From the NCBI RefSeq assembly GCF_001618425.1, contig NZ_BDCU01000050.1, positions 62,001-126,000 of the forward strand: 64,000 nucleotides of DNA. The letters are read 5' to 3'. Source of the stretch: Nocardia fusca NBRC 14340 (GTDB lineage: Bacteria > Actinomycetota > Actinomycetes > Mycobacteriales > Mycobacteriaceae). Positions 24,971-33,815 of this stretch are shown here, piece by piece. Positions within the stretch are counted from its first letter, which is position 1. Each line of letters begins with the position of its first letter. Under the pieces are notes generated by a model. The model searched no databases. It saw only the letters and a program-made list of their open reading frames with translations, and was not told the origin of the DNA. The position numbers were made by a program, and so were the translations under genes.

Positions 24971-26552
24971 GCAGGATGGTTGCCGCAATACCCTCTCGGA
25001 TCAAATGCTTCTGGATCTTGCCGCTGGGGGTGCGGGGGAAGTCCGTGGCCTCGAACAACAGCTCCGGAAACTTCTGCCGCGCCACTCCCGCGCGTTCGAA
25101 GAAGGCCCGCACCTCCGCCCGGGACGGGAGCTCGTATCCCGGCCGGAGCCGCAGCACCGCGCCCACCACCTCCCCGAACCGTTCGTCGGGCAGGGCGATC
25201 ACCACCGACTCCGCGACCTGCGGCATGGCATCGAGCACATCCTCGACCTCGCGCGCGCCCACGTTCTCGCCGCCGCGGATCACCACATCGGCTTTGCGAT
25301 CGGTGATGGTCAGGCAGCCGTCGGCATCCAGGACCCCGATATCGCCGGTGTGATACCAGCCGTCGGCGTCGAACGCCCGCGCGGTCAGCTCGGGATCGGT
25401 GTAGCCGAGGCACAGATCCGGTCCGCGACTGAGGATCTCGCCGTCCGCGGCGATCCTTATCTCCACACCCGGCATCGGGCGGCCGTCGGTGGTGAGCCGC
25501 TCGCGTGCGGGGGCGTCGAGCGCGGAGGCCGTGATGGACGGATGCTCGGTACTGCCGTAGGCACGGAAGGCGATCACGCCCAGATCGGTCAGCATCCGCG
25601 TCACGGCAGCCGGCACCGCCGACCCACCGAGCCCCACATAGCGCATATGCGCGAGATGCTCCGGGGTGTAGTCGGGGTGCTCGACCATACTCGTGACGAA
25701 ATACGGTGGGCCGCCACCCACCACGAGCCCGTCTGATCGCATGAGCGCCAGCGCCCGGCCCGGATCCCAGACATCGAGCAGGTTCACCGGCCGGCTGTGC
25801 AGCACCGGGAGTAGGCAGGCGCCCACCATTCCGATGAAGTGACCCACCGGGGTGGCGGTCAACTGGTCTCCACGGGCCTCCCTGTTCCGTTCCGCGAGCT
25901 GCAACGATTCGCAGCCGAGGGTCTGATGGCTGTGCACGACGCCCTTGGGCGCGCTCGTCGTCCCGGAGGTGAAGGCGATCAGCGCCGGGCCGGCCGGGTC
26001 TGCGGGCAGCACACCCGGCATGGGGTCGTCGGCGAGTAGATCGTCGAAATCGCGCCCCACCACGCCCACGACGGGCACCTCGGCACAGACCTCCGGATCG
26101 TGCACGGTACGACCGAACTCGGCCATGGTGATGAAAACCTTCGGCCGGGCGACCCGCAGGATATGGCCCAGCTCACTGCGCCCGTAGAAGTGCACGATCG
26201 GCACCACCGCGGCACCCAGGAACGACGCCGCCCAGAAGGTCGCCGCGGCTTCCATCCAGTTCGGCAGCTGAAACGCCAGGGCATCACCGGGGCCGACACC
26301 CCGAGCCCGCAGACCCGCGGCCAGCCGTCGGGCCACCCGTTCGACCTCGGCGAACGTTCCCCGCCAGGGCCGCACCTCGGAATGCACCCGGAACTCGGTC
26401 GCCGGCGCGGCGGCCAGGCCGCGGCTCAGCAGATCGCCCATGGTGTCGCCGGTCCACCAGCCCTCGGCGATATACCGGGCGCGTAGTTCGTCGGCCACCA
26501 CCCGGGTCACCGGACCCCACCTCGAATATGCCGGTCGGACATAACGGTTCAC
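24963..26552 (-). CDS. AMP-dependent acyl-CoA synthetase
   Basis: A 529-residue ANL-superfamily ligase. It has the P-loop FTSGTTSAPKGVVHSH, the aromatic/adenine motif FRAYGSTEHPS, the hinge region DGWYHTGDIGVLDADG followed by TDRKADVVIRGGENV, and the catalytic lysine motif TPSGKIQKH. It activates a carboxylic acid with ATP and CoA. GTG 26552 is the first start and has GGAAGG directly upstream at close spacing. It precedes the ring-degradation run by 110 bases on the same strand and may be part of it. It probably forms the CoA ester of the substrate or of a side chain. Confidence 0.92.
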   Translation of the reverse strand: MNRYVRPAYSRWGPVTRVVADELRARYIAEGWWTGDTMGDLLSRGLAAAPATEFRVHSEVRPWRGTFAEVERVARRLAAGLRARGVGPGDALAFQLPNWMEAAATFWAASFLGAAVVPIVHFYGRSELGHILRVARPKVFITMAEFGRTVHDPEVCAEVPVVGVVGRDFDDLLADDPMPGVLPADPAGPALIAFTSGTTSAPKGVVHSHQTLGCESLQLAERNREARGDQLTATPVGHFIGMVGACLLPVLHSRPVNLLDVWDPGRALALMRSDGLVVGGGPPYFVTSMVEHPDYTPEHLAHMRYVGLGGSAVPAAVTRMLTDLGVIAFRAYGSTEHPSITASALDAPARERLTTDGRPMPGVEIRIAADGEILSRGPDLCLGYTDPELTARAFDADGWYHTGDIGVLDADGCLTITDRKADVVIRGGENVGAREVEDVLDAMPQVAESVVIALPDERFGEVVGAVLRLRPGYELPSRAEVRAFFERAGVARQKFPELLFEATDFPRTPSGKIQKHLIREGIAATILRE

Positions 26553-26632
26553 CCCTTCCGCGCCGGCGGATGCTCGGCAACCCCGTACGAGGCACCCGCG
26601 CGAGCGCGTCGGAGTCGTATCCGCCGACTGGT

Positions 26633-26647
26633 GAAAATGGAATTCTC
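26633..26647. promoter_or_regulatory. Degenerate GAGAAT-type operator
   Basis: GAAAATGGAATTCTC keeps one full half-site (ATTCTC) and a 5/6 match to the other half with the same three-base spacer. It is 81 bases upstream of the acyl-CoA synthetase start on the minus strand, a position suited to control of that gene. Confidence 0.5.
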
Positions 26648-26796
26648 TATCAAGGCGAACGATAAAATCGCCCCAGGCTCCCCCGAGCCGAGCGCATTAC
26701 CGGATCTCAGCAGCCGAATTGCCACCTCGGCCGGAAGTCGGTCCATCGACCAGGCTTCTTGTGAAACCTTGCCGCCGAGCCCAAAGGTAGAGTACC

Positions 26797-26838
26797 GTTC
26801 TCGTATGCGAAAACGCAGTTCTTTTCGCATACGAGAAC
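26797..26838. promoter_or_regulatory. Perfect 17-bp inverted repeat, probable operator
   Basis: The arm GTTCTCGTATGCGAAAA at 26797-26813 is exactly reverse-complemented at 26822-26838, with an 8-base spacer. Each arm is itself nearly palindromic (TTCTCGTATGCGAAAA matches its own reverse complement at 12 of 16 positions), so the structure may be two adjacent operator sites. It is about 170 bases upstream of the mycofactocin-type SDR and is the best candidate control site for that operon. Confidence 0.65.
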
Positions 26839-27009
26839 AGCCGTATATCCGCAGCCGGTACCCGGCGGTGCTGGGTCGACACCGAATCGGGGCCGCGGCC
26901 GGATCGACGCGCGGCGCTCGCCGCGCACCCTGCCCCGTGCCCGCTGCCGTTCCCGGTGGTCCGGCACACCGGGCAGGTGACTCCCGAAAACAGATCGAAA
27001 GGGAATGCT

Positions 27010-27870
27010 GTGGGACGTGTTGAGGGCAAAGTCGCATTCATCACGGGCGCCGCGCGCGGTCAGGGCCGTAGCCACGCCGTACGACTGGCCGAGGAAGGCG
27101 CCGACATCATCGCGGTCGACCTCTGCCAGAACATGTCGACCATCGGTTACCCGCTGGCCTCGCCCGAGGATCTCGAGGAAACCGTGCGCCTGGTCGAGAA
27201 GACCGGCCGCCGCATCATCGCGACCCAGACCGATGTCCGTGACGCCGTCGCCCTGAAAGCCGCGCTGGACGCGGGCGTCGCGGAGTTCGGCAAGCTCGAT
27301 ATCGTGATCGCCCAGGCGGGTGTCGCGGGGATGAAGGGCAAACCGGATATCCAGGCGTGGACCGATGTCATCAATACGAACCTGGTCGGCACCATCAACG
27401 CCATCCAGGCCGCCCTCCCCCATCTCGGCGAGGGCGCCTCCATCGTGGCCACCGGCTCCACCGCGGCGATGGTGGACACCAGCAAGGTCGACAACCCCGG
27501 CTCGGATCTCGGCGGTATGGCCTACGTGCATTCCAAGCGCGCCCTGTCCTACTACGTCTTCGATATCGCCCGGCACCTGTCCCCCCGCGGTATCCGCGCC
27601 AACGTGGTCCACCCCACCAACTGCAACACCGATATGCTGCAGAGCGAGCCGATGTACCGCTCGTTCCGGCCCGATCTGGAGAACCCGACCCGCGCCGACG
27701 CGGAACCGGCCTTCTATGTCCAGCAGGCCATGAAGACACCGTGGATCGAACCGGTCGACATCTCCAACGCCATCCTGTTCCTCGTCTCCGACGAAGCCCG
27801 CTTCGTCACCGGTATGCAGTTGCGCGTCGACGCCGGCGGCTACCTGAAGTGGTACGACCACAAACTCTGA
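27010..27870 (+). CDS. Mycofactocin-coupled SDR-family oxidoreductase
   Basis: A 286-residue SDR of the mycofactocin-dependent subgroup. It begins GRVEGKVAFITGAARGQGRSHAVRLAEEGADIIAVDLC in family style (glycine loop TGAARGQG; the long stretch is at residues 2-39), then IAQAGVAG in place of NNAG, catalytic YVHSK, and VTGMQLRVDAGG near the end. These enzymes hold a non-exchanging NAD that is reoxidised through mycofactocin. GTG 27010 has AAAGGGA upstream. It heads the plus-strand operon with a P450 next. The mycofactocin biosynthesis genes are not in this window. Confidence 0.9.
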   Translation: MGRVEGKVAFITGAARGQGRSHAVRLAEEGADIIAVDLCQNMSTIGYPLASPEDLEETVRLVEKTGRRIIATQTDVRDAVALKAALDAGVAEFGKLDIVIAQAGVAGMKGKPDIQAWTDVINTNLVGTINAIQAALPHLGEGASIVATGSTAAMVDTSKVDNPGSDLGGMAYVHSKRALSYYVFDIARHLSPRGIRANVVHPTNCNTDMLQSEPMYRSFRPDLENPTRADAEPAFYVQQAMKTPWIEPVDISNAILFLVSDEARFVTGMQLRVDAGGYLKWYDHKL

Positions 27871-27893
27871 CCCCGCCCGGCCACGCCGGTGCC

Positions 27894-27932
27894 GGCGGCG
27901 CGCGCACGCAGGCGATCGTTGCGCGCGCCGCC
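27894..27932. terminator. GC hairpin between SDR and P450
   Basis: GGCGGCGCGCGC is followed after 15 bases by its exact reverse complement. This 12-bp stem begins 24 bases after the SDR stop and about 100 bases before the P450 start. There is no T-tract. It may be a partial terminator or an mRNA stabiliser that sets different levels for the two genes. Confidence 0.4.
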
Positions 27933-28033
27933 ACACCGGTGGCGAGTCGGCATCCGACTCCCGGAGCGGCGCAGAGTTCCGGGCCCCGGCGAAGGTTCGC
28001 CGCACCCAGTGATCAGCAGAGGGACTACAGACC

Positions 28034-29398
28034 GTGACTTCTACGGATAACGACCAGCGCAAGCAGAACCGGTACCACTTCGATCGGCACACCCCCGAAT
28101 ACCGCGAGCAGTTCACCCAGATCACCCACGAGATGCACGCGAAATGCCCGGTGGCGTGGTCGGATACCTACAACGGGCACTGGGTCGCCGCCGGCGGTAA
28201 CGCGGTCTTCGAACTCGCCCGCTGCCCAGAGGTGTCGGTCGACCACGACGTGCACAACGAACGGCGCGGATACCAGGGCATCTCGATTCCGAAGGCGCAG
28301 CGCGCCGCGATGGTGCGCGGCGGCATGCTGGAGATGGACGAGCCCGAACACCGCATCTACCGCTCGGTTCTCAATCCGTATCTGTCTCCCGCCGCGGTGA
28401 AACGCTGGCAGCCGTTCATCGACGAGATCGTCCGGGCGAGTCTGGACGAGAAGATCGAAACGGGCCGGATAGATTTCGTGGACGATCTGGCCAATATCGT
28501 CCCCGCCGTACTGACCCTGGCCATGCTGGGGATTCCGCTGAAGAAGTGGTCGGTGTACAGCGATCCGGTACACGCCTCGGTGTACACCCCGGAGGACTCC
28601 CCGGACGCCCCCCGGGTCGCCGAAATGCACCGGACCATGGGTATCGATATCCTCACCAGTCTCCACGAGGCCAAGACCAACCCACGTCCCGGCCTGATCA
28701 AAGCGCTCACCGAACTGCGTATCGACGGCGAGCCGGCACCCGATATGGAACTGCTCGGGATGATCGGTCTCCTGATCGGCGGTGGCTTCGACACCACCAC
28801 CGCGCTCACCGCCCACTCCCTGGAGTGGCTTTCGGACAACCCGGGCCGGCGCGAAGAACTCAGCCGTGATCGCGACGAACTGCTCGATTCCGCCACCGAG
28901 GAGTTCCTGCGCTTCTTCACACCCGCCCCGGGTGACGGACGCACCATCGCCGACGACTGCACCTACCAGAACACCGAGTTCAAAGAGGGCGAGCGGTTGT
29001 GGCTGTCCTGGGCGATGGCCAACCGCGATCAGACCATCTTCCCGGATGCCGATGAGATCATCATGGATCGTAAAGGCAACCGGCACTTCAGCTTCGGGCT
29101 GGGGGTACACCGGTGCATCGGCTCGAATGTGGCGCGCACGGTGTTCAAGTCCATGCTACTCGCGGTACTGGATCGGATGCCGGACTACACATGCGATCCG
29201 GCGGGCACGGTGCACTACGACACCATCGGCGTCATCCAGGGCATGCGGAATCTGCCGGCCACGTTCACACCTGGCAAACGGCTGGGCCCGAGCCTGGACG
29301 AAACCTTGGACCACCTACAGCGGATCTGCGACGAACAGGGCCTTGCCGCGCCGGTGACCGAGCGGCCCGCTGCCGCAGTGATCGACTTCGAGTACTGA
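28034..29398 (+). CDS. Cytochrome P450
   Basis: A 454-residue P450 with the I-helix IGGGFDTTTAL, the K-helix EEFLRFF and the heme loop FSFGLGVHRCIGSNVAR. The GTG start at 28034 follows a spaced purine-rich region and gives a complete N-terminus. It is somewhat longer than the other two P450s because of a C-terminal tail (about 40 residues after PATFTPGK). The same plus-strand run encodes a Rieske protein, a NuoF-like flavoprotein and a 3Fe-4S ferredoxin, any of which could feed it electrons. The substrate is unknown. Confidence 0.92.
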   Translation: MTSTDNDQRKQNRYHFDRHTPEYREQFTQITHEMHAKCPVAWSDTYNGHWVAAGGNAVFELARCPEVSVDHDVHNERRGYQGISIPKAQRAAMVRGGMLEMDEPEHRIYRSVLNPYLSPAAVKRWQPFIDEIVRASLDEKIETGRIDFVDDLANIVPAVLTLAMLGIPLKKWSVYSDPVHASVYTPEDSPDAPRVAEMHRTMGIDILTSLHEAKTNPRPGLIKALTELRIDGEPAPDMELLGMIGLLIGGGFDTTTALTAHSLEWLSDNPGRREELSRDRDELLDSATEEFLRFFTPAPGDGRTIADDCTYQNTEFKEGERLWLSWAMANRDQTIFPDADEIIMDRKGNRHFSFGLGVHRCIGSNVARTVFKSMLLAVLDRMPDYTCDPAGTVHYDTIGVIQGMRNLPATFTPGKRLGPSLDETLDHLQRICDEQGLAAPVTERPAAAVIDFEY

Positions 29399-29403
29399 CC
29401 GAG

Positions 29404-29440
29404 AAGGGCCGGTCGATACCGCGGGGTTCGGCCGGCCTTT
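29404..29440. terminator. Weak hairpin after P450
   Basis: AAGGGCCGG and CCGGCCTTT form a 9-bp stem with one G-U pair and a 19-base loop, starting 6 bases after the P450 stop and ending 22 bases before the amidohydrolase start. A short pyrimidine run follows. It probably attenuates rather than ends transcription. Confidence 0.35.
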
Positions 29441-29462
29441 CCTTCTCCGACGAGGAACCGCG

Positions 29463-30554
29463 ATGAAGGACCTGCCCGACGGCGCCCGCACTCCGGTGAT
29501 CGATACCAGCGTGCACATCTTCTTCCGCTCCAACGACGATATGCGCTCCTACCTGAACGAACCGTTCAAGAGCCGCGGTATCCCGGACGCGGAAATGGAC
29601 TGGTACGGCGCACCCGGTGGCGAGTACGTGAAAGGCGCGCGCGGACCGCATCGTGGTTATCCCGGGTCGGATCCGGAGTTCGTGGGGCAGCAGCTCTTCG
29701 GAGAACGCGGCGTGGACGTCGCGATCCTGCATCCGATGACCCGCGGTATCCTGCCCGACCGCCATCTCACCACCGCGGTCCTGTCCGCCCACAACGACAT
29801 GATGGTGTCGCGCTGGCTCGACAACGGCACCCACCACGATCGTTTCCGCGGCACCCTGCGGGTGAATCCGGAGGACCTCGGCGGCGCGCTGCGTGAGATC
29901 GACCGCCTCGGCGACCATCCGCGCATCGTGCAACTCGGAATACCGCTGCAATCGCGCGAACTGTACGGAAAACCGCAGTTCTGGCCGCTGTGGGAGGCGG
30001 CGGCAACGGCGAATCTACCGGTCGCCGTCCATATCGAGACCGGAGAGAGTATCGGTCTGCCACCGACCCCGTCCGGGCATGCGCGCAGCTACGAGCAGTA
30101 CTACGGGTTCATGGGGCTGAACTACCTCTACCACCTCATGAACATGATCGCGGAGGGCGTGTTCGAACGGTACCCGGGACTGCAATTCGTCTGGGCCGAC
30201 GGCGGCGCCGATCTGCTGACCCCGTTCACCTGGCGGATGGACACCTTCGGCCGGCCCCACCTCGAACAAACTCCCTGGGCACCGCGGATGCCCAGCGACT
30301 ATCTGCCCGGCCACGTGTACTTCGTGCACGCCACGATCGACGGCCCCGGCGATGCGCCGTACGCCGCCGAGTGGCTGGACTTCACCGGTAAGGACGACAT
30401 GGTGATGTTCGGGTCCAGTTACCCGCACTGGCACAGCGGCGATACCGATACCCTGCCCGCCGCGCTGACCCCGCAGCAGCGCGAAAAACTGTACTGGCGC
30501 AATGCCGCCGCCCTGTACAGCATCGATATCGACGCGGTCACCGCGGTCGGCTGA
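29463..30554 (+). CDS. Amidohydrolase-2 family (ACMSD/LigW-like) protein
   Basis: A 363-residue TIM-barrel metal-dependent hydrolase or decarboxylase. The N-terminal strand PVIDTSVHIFF has a His in the metal position, although the usual D-x-H-x-H is reduced to D-x-x-V-H. Later motifs are VAVHIETGES, FVWADGGADLL, VYFVHATIDG and MFGSSYPHWHSGD, where the Asp closes the metal site. Relatives are decarboxylases or C-C hydrolases of aromatic and dicarbonyl compounds. It is followed 52 bases later by a paralogue. Which reaction it performs is open. Confidence 0.85.
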   Translation: MKDLPDGARTPVIDTSVHIFFRSNDDMRSYLNEPFKSRGIPDAEMDWYGAPGGEYVKGARGPHRGYPGSDPEFVGQQLFGERGVDVAILHPMTRGILPDRHLTTAVLSAHNDMMVSRWLDNGTHHDRFRGTLRVNPEDLGGALREIDRLGDHPRIVQLGIPLQSRELYGKPQFWPLWEAAATANLPVAVHIETGESIGLPPTPSGHARSYEQYYGFMGLNYLYHLMNMIAEGVFERYPGLQFVWADGGADLLTPFTWRMDTFGRPHLEQTPWAPRMPSDYLPGHVYFVHATIDGPGDAPYAAEWLDFTGKDDMVMFGSSYPHWHSGDTDTLPAALTPQQREKLYWRNAAALYSIDIDAVTAVG

Positions 30555-30606
30555 TGCTGCTGCTACAGCGGGCGCCCGATTCCGCCACAGTGCTCGAGGA
30601 GGTGCT

Positions 30607-31752
30607 ATGACCACCGCACAGGATCTGACGCGGGTCCCCGCCACGGAGATGGTTCCGGTACGCGTTGTCGATTCCGATGTCCATCCGGTCCCACGGCGGG
30701 GTGACCTGGTGGACCACATCCCGGAACCGTGGCGTACCTCGTTCTTCCTCAGTCACCGTGTCGGCGACACCATCATCTACGACGCGCCGGACTACGCCCA
30801 TTCCAAGGCCATGCGGGTGGACACTTTCCCCGCAGACGGTGAGTTTCCCGGTAGCGACCCCGATATGGCGTTCCGCCAGCTCATCATGGAGGCCGGCTCG
30901 GATATCGTCATCCTCGAACCGACGGTGAAGGCGACCCGGTTGCCCGAGGCGACGGCCGCGATGGCCACCGCCGTGAACCGGTGGCTGGACGCGCAATGGC
31001 TGGACGCGCACAACAACTGGCATCGGCGCTGGCGCGGTTCGATCTGTGTGGCCATCGACGATCCGCGGGCCGCGGTCGCCGAGATCGAGCACTGGGCCGG
31101 GCACGAATACATGGCGCAGATCCTCATCAAGGCCGAACCCCGCCCGTCGTGGGGCGATACCCGCTACGATCCGATCTGGGCCGCCGCGGTGGCACACGAG
31201 CTGCCGGTGAGCTGCCACCTCAGTCGTGGCGCCTACGAGACCATGCCCATGCCGCCGGTCGGTTTCCCCAGCTACAACCACGATTTCATGGTCACCTACT
31301 CGCTGCTGGCGGCGAACCAGATCATGAGCCTGATCTTCGACGGGGTCTTCGATCGGTTCCCGGCGCTGCGCATCGTCTTCGTGGAGCACGCGTTCACCTG
31401 GATCCTGCCGCTCATGTGGCGGATGGACGCGATCTACGCGGCGCGCGGGTCGTTCCTGTCGATCAAGCGCAAGCCCTCCGAATACGTGAAGGAACACATC
31501 AAGTTCACCACCCAGCCGCTGGACTATCCGGAGGACAAGACCGAACTCACCCGGGCGTTCGAATGGATGGAAGCGGACAAGATCCTGCTGTACTCCTCGG
31601 ACTATCCGCACTGGACCTTCGACGACCCGCGCTGGCTGGTGAAACATCTGCCGGCCGCGGCCCGGGAGAACGTCATGTTCCGCAACGGTATCGAGACCTA
31701 CCACCTGCCGGAGACCGTACCGGCGCTGCCCGGACAGATGCGGGTGCACTGA
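30607..31752 (+). CDS. Amidohydrolase-2 family protein, paralogue
   Basis: A 381-residue TIM-barrel hydrolase/decarboxylase. It starts with RVVDSDVHPVPRRGDL (metal D-x-H-type strand), then VSCHLSRGAYE, FVEHAFTWILPLMWRMD and LLYSSDYPHWTFDDP with the closing Asp. ATG 30607 has GAGGAGG upstream; the frame to 30502 overlaps the previous gene and was not used. Its stop overlaps the start of the Rieske gene by one base, so oxidation and hydrolysis steps are translationally linked. Confidence 0.87.
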   Translation: MTTAQDLTRVPATEMVPVRVVDSDVHPVPRRGDLVDHIPEPWRTSFFLSHRVGDTIIYDAPDYAHSKAMRVDTFPADGEFPGSDPDMAFRQLIMEAGSDIVILEPTVKATRLPEATAAMATAVNRWLDAQWLDAHNNWHRRWRGSICVAIDDPRAAVAEIEHWAGHEYMAQILIKAEPRPSWGDTRYDPIWAAAVAHELPVSCHLSRGAYETMPMPPVGFPSYNHDFMVTYSLLAANQIMSLIFDGVFDRFPALRIVFVEHAFTWILPLMWRMDAIYAARGSFLSIKRKPSEYVKEHIKFTTQPLDYPEDKTELTRAFEWMEADKILLYSSDYPHWTFDDPRWLVKHLPAAARENVMFRNGIETYHLPETVPALPGQMRVH

Positions 31753-32249
31753 TGGCGGAGGAAATCGAGACGCCCGGCGCGGGTCCCGTACCGGGCGAGC
31801 CGGCCGCGGTGAGCGGCAAAGGCGAAGGCATACAGTCGGCGGGCACCGGACATCCCGGGCCGGCCGAAGGCGCACCGATCCGGCTCGCCCAGGGCCGCGA
31901 GCACGTGGTGGCCACCGTGGACGAGATCCCGCCCGGATCCTCCAAGGTGGTGCCGATCGGCCGGCACGGGGTCGGTGTCTACAACGTCGACGGCACCTTC
32001 TACGCCATCGCGAACTACTGTCCGCACGAGGGCGGCCCGCTGTGCGCGGGCCGGGCCCGCGGGCGCACGGTGGTCGACGAATCGGTCCCCGGCGATTCGG
32101 TGATGGTGCGCGACAACGAATTCATCTACTGCCCGTGGCACCAGTGGGGTTTCGAACTGGCCACCGGTACCACCGCGGTGAAACCCGAATGGAGTATCCG
32201 CACCTATCCGGTGCGGGTGGTCGGCGACGACGTGCTGGTCACCGCCTGA
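31752..32249 (+). CDS. Rieske [2Fe-2S] ferredoxin
   Basis: A 165-residue Rieske protein. The cluster ligands are CPHEGGPLC (C-x-H) and CPWHQWGF (C-x-x-H). The spacing between the two boxes is longer than in dioxygenase ferredoxins because of an insertion (GRARGRTVVDESVPGDSV). The first 45 residues are a flexible Gly/Pro-rich leader. No oxygenase alpha subunit is nearby, so it may serve a P450 or an unrelated partner. The ATG overlaps the preceding TGA by one base. Confidence 0.9.
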   Translation: MAEEIETPGAGPVPGEPAAVSGKGEGIQSAGTGHPGPAEGAPIRLAQGREHVVATVDEIPPGSSKVVPIGRHGVGVYNVDGTFYAIANYCPHEGGPLCAGRARGRTVVDESVPGDSVMVRDNEFIYCPWHQWGFELATGTTAVKPEWSIRTYPVRVVGDDVLVTA

Positions 32250-32351
32250 TCCGGCACCGCCGGAAACGTACGACGACCCGGCCGCGCCCGTTGCGCCGGC
32301 CGCGGGAGTGCCCACCCCGGTCCACTCCCCGAACCCTTCCAGGAGTGTGCA

Positions 32352-33221
32352 ATGCCCGCGGTAACGGTGAACGGCGGCAAGGTCGTCTACGAGATACTCG
32401 GCGCGACCGGGGGTCTCATCGTGCTCACCCCCGGCGGCCGGTACAGCAAGGATATTCCCGGGCTCCGGCCGCTGGCCGAGGCACTGGCCGGCGGCGGGTA
32501 CCGGGTACTGCTGTGGGACCGGCCCAACTGCGGCGCCTCCGATATCCAGTTCTACGGGCGGACCGAATCGCATATGCGCGCCGAAACCCTGGCCGGGTTG
32601 CTCGCCGAACTCGACACCGGTCCGGTGATCCTGGCCGGCGGTTCCGGCGGCGCCCGCGATTCGATGCTCACCACCATGCTGTATCCGGACCTGGTCACCG
32701 ATCTCGTGCTGTGGAATATCGTCGGCGGGGTCTACGGCACCTTCAATCTCGGTGCCTACTATGTGCTGCCCAGCCTGCAGGCGGTGCGGGGGCTGGGCGT
32801 CGAGGGGCTGCTGCGGATGCGGGAGTGGCGGGAACGGATCGCGGAGAACCCGGACAACGAGCAGCGGCTGCGGTCGCTGGACCCGGGCGAGTTCGTGAAA
32901 CTGTCGCTGCGCTGGCTCAATGCCTACGTACCGAAGCCGGGGCAGACGATTCCGGGCGTGGACGACGAGATGTTCGACCGGATCCGGGTGCCCACCCTCA
33001 TCATCCGGGGCGGGGCGAACGACCTGGATCACCCCAAACGGACCTCGCTCGAGGTGAGCTGCCTGATCGAGGGGTCCACCCTCATCGACCCACCGTGGCC
33101 CGAGGACGCCTGGGAGCGGGCGATGGAGGATCGGGCCCAGGGCCGGGTGCAGCAGTACAACATGTTCGATACCTGGGTGCTGGCGGCGCCGCAGATCCTG
33201 AAGTTCCTAGGCGAGCGATGA
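32352..33221 (+). CDS. Alpha/beta hydrolase
   Basis: A 289-residue alpha/beta hydrolase with LTPGGRYSKD (oxyanion loop), LLWDRPNCGASD, the nucleophile elbow AGGSGGARDS and the acid loop IIRGGANDLDHP. No clear C-terminal catalytic His box like GH-x-P is visible, so it may be an atypical hydrolase or act on a special substrate. SD AGGAG lies 8 bases before ATG 32352. It follows the Rieske gene by about 100 bases, a gap that holds an imperfect GC inverted repeat. Confidence 0.82.
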   Translation: MPAVTVNGGKVVYEILGATGGLIVLTPGGRYSKDIPGLRPLAEALAGGGYRVLLWDRPNCGASDIQFYGRTESHMRAETLAGLLAELDTGPVILAGGSGGARDSMLTTMLYPDLVTDLVLWNIVGGVYGTFNLGAYYVLPSLQAVRGLGVEGLLRMREWRERIAENPDNEQRLRSLDPGEFVKLSLRWLNAYVPKPGQTIPGVDDEMFDRIRVPTLIIRGGANDLDHPKRTSLEVSCLIEGSTLIDPPWPEDAWERAMEDRAQGRVQQYNMFDTWVLAAPQILKFLGER

Positions 33222-33238
33222 CCGGGCCGCCCGCGCCT

Positions 33239-33712
33239 TCAGACCGTCCGGATCCGGACCTCGCAGTTGGTGGACGCCTCCAGCGCGGTGTGGATCCGGC
33301 TCTCCGGAATCCGTTCCAGATCGGATTCGCGCAGCAGCACCTGCAGGATGTCGTAACCCTCGGTGCCCGGCACCCGGACGATCTCCCCGGTGAGCCCGAA
33401 TCCCGCGAGAACCCCGTGGGCGTCGGCATCGGTACCGCGACTCACATAGGTGATCATGCCCGGCGCCGCCGCCGTACCGAACACCCGCGCGCATTCCGCG
33501 ACCAGCCGCTCGGTATCGGCCGCGGCGTCGGCGGTGTCCAGCAGCACCTGCAGTTCCCGGCGACCGCGCGGGGCGGCGGTCAGGTCCCGGTCCAGGATCC
33601 GGGCGCCGGACTCGGCAAGACCCGCGGCCAGCTCGGCCATACCCCGGACCAGCGAGTCGGCGGAGAGTGCACCGGCCGGGTCCACGTTCACCCGCAGCAC
33701 CGCAGTTCGCAT
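33239..33712 (-). CDS. Conserved-looking hypothetical protein in reverse orientation
   Basis: A 157-residue protein not recognised. It starts MRTAVLRVNVDPAGAL, followed by a helical, Ala- and Asp-rich region and a beta-rich end (ILQVLLRESDLE, CEVRIRTV). The fold looks like a small alpha/beta protein, perhaps a two-fold ferredoxin-like domain, but this is only impression. It lies on the minus strand inside an otherwise plus-strand run, 17 bases after the hydrolase and divergent from the NuoF-like gene. ATG 33712 is chosen; the frame upstream to 33850 is Arg/Pro-rich and overlaps the next gene. Confidence 0.55.
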   Translation of the reverse strand: MRTAVLRVNVDPAGALSADSLVRGMAELAAGLAESGARILDRDLTAAPRGRRELQVLLDTADAAADTERLVAECARVFGTAAAPGMITYVSRGTDADAHGVLAGFGLTGEIVRVPGTEGYDILQVLLRESDLERIPESRIHTALEASTNCEVRIRTV

Positions 33713-33815
33713 GCGTTCCAGCCTAACCCGCGCGGCCGGGTTCGGCGCCTCCGCAGCGAACGCGCAGCCGCGCCCGATACCCGCGGCCGGACGCCGCGCC
33801 CACTCAGGAGGGACG

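Larger units (their letters stand above)
26553..27009. other. Divergent control region
   Basis: These 457 bases separate the minus-strand acyl-CoA synthetase from the plus-strand mycofactocin SDR operon. No gene is convincing in any frame. It contains a degenerate GAGAAT-type dyad (26633-26647) and a perfect 17-bp inverted repeat (26797-26838), and is less GC-rich than the genes around it. Confidence 0.7.

Noticed and set aside
26697..27044. Minus-strand frame across the 17-bp inverted repeat
   Set aside because: Runs across the operator region into the antisense of the SDR and has no domain; treated as intergenic.
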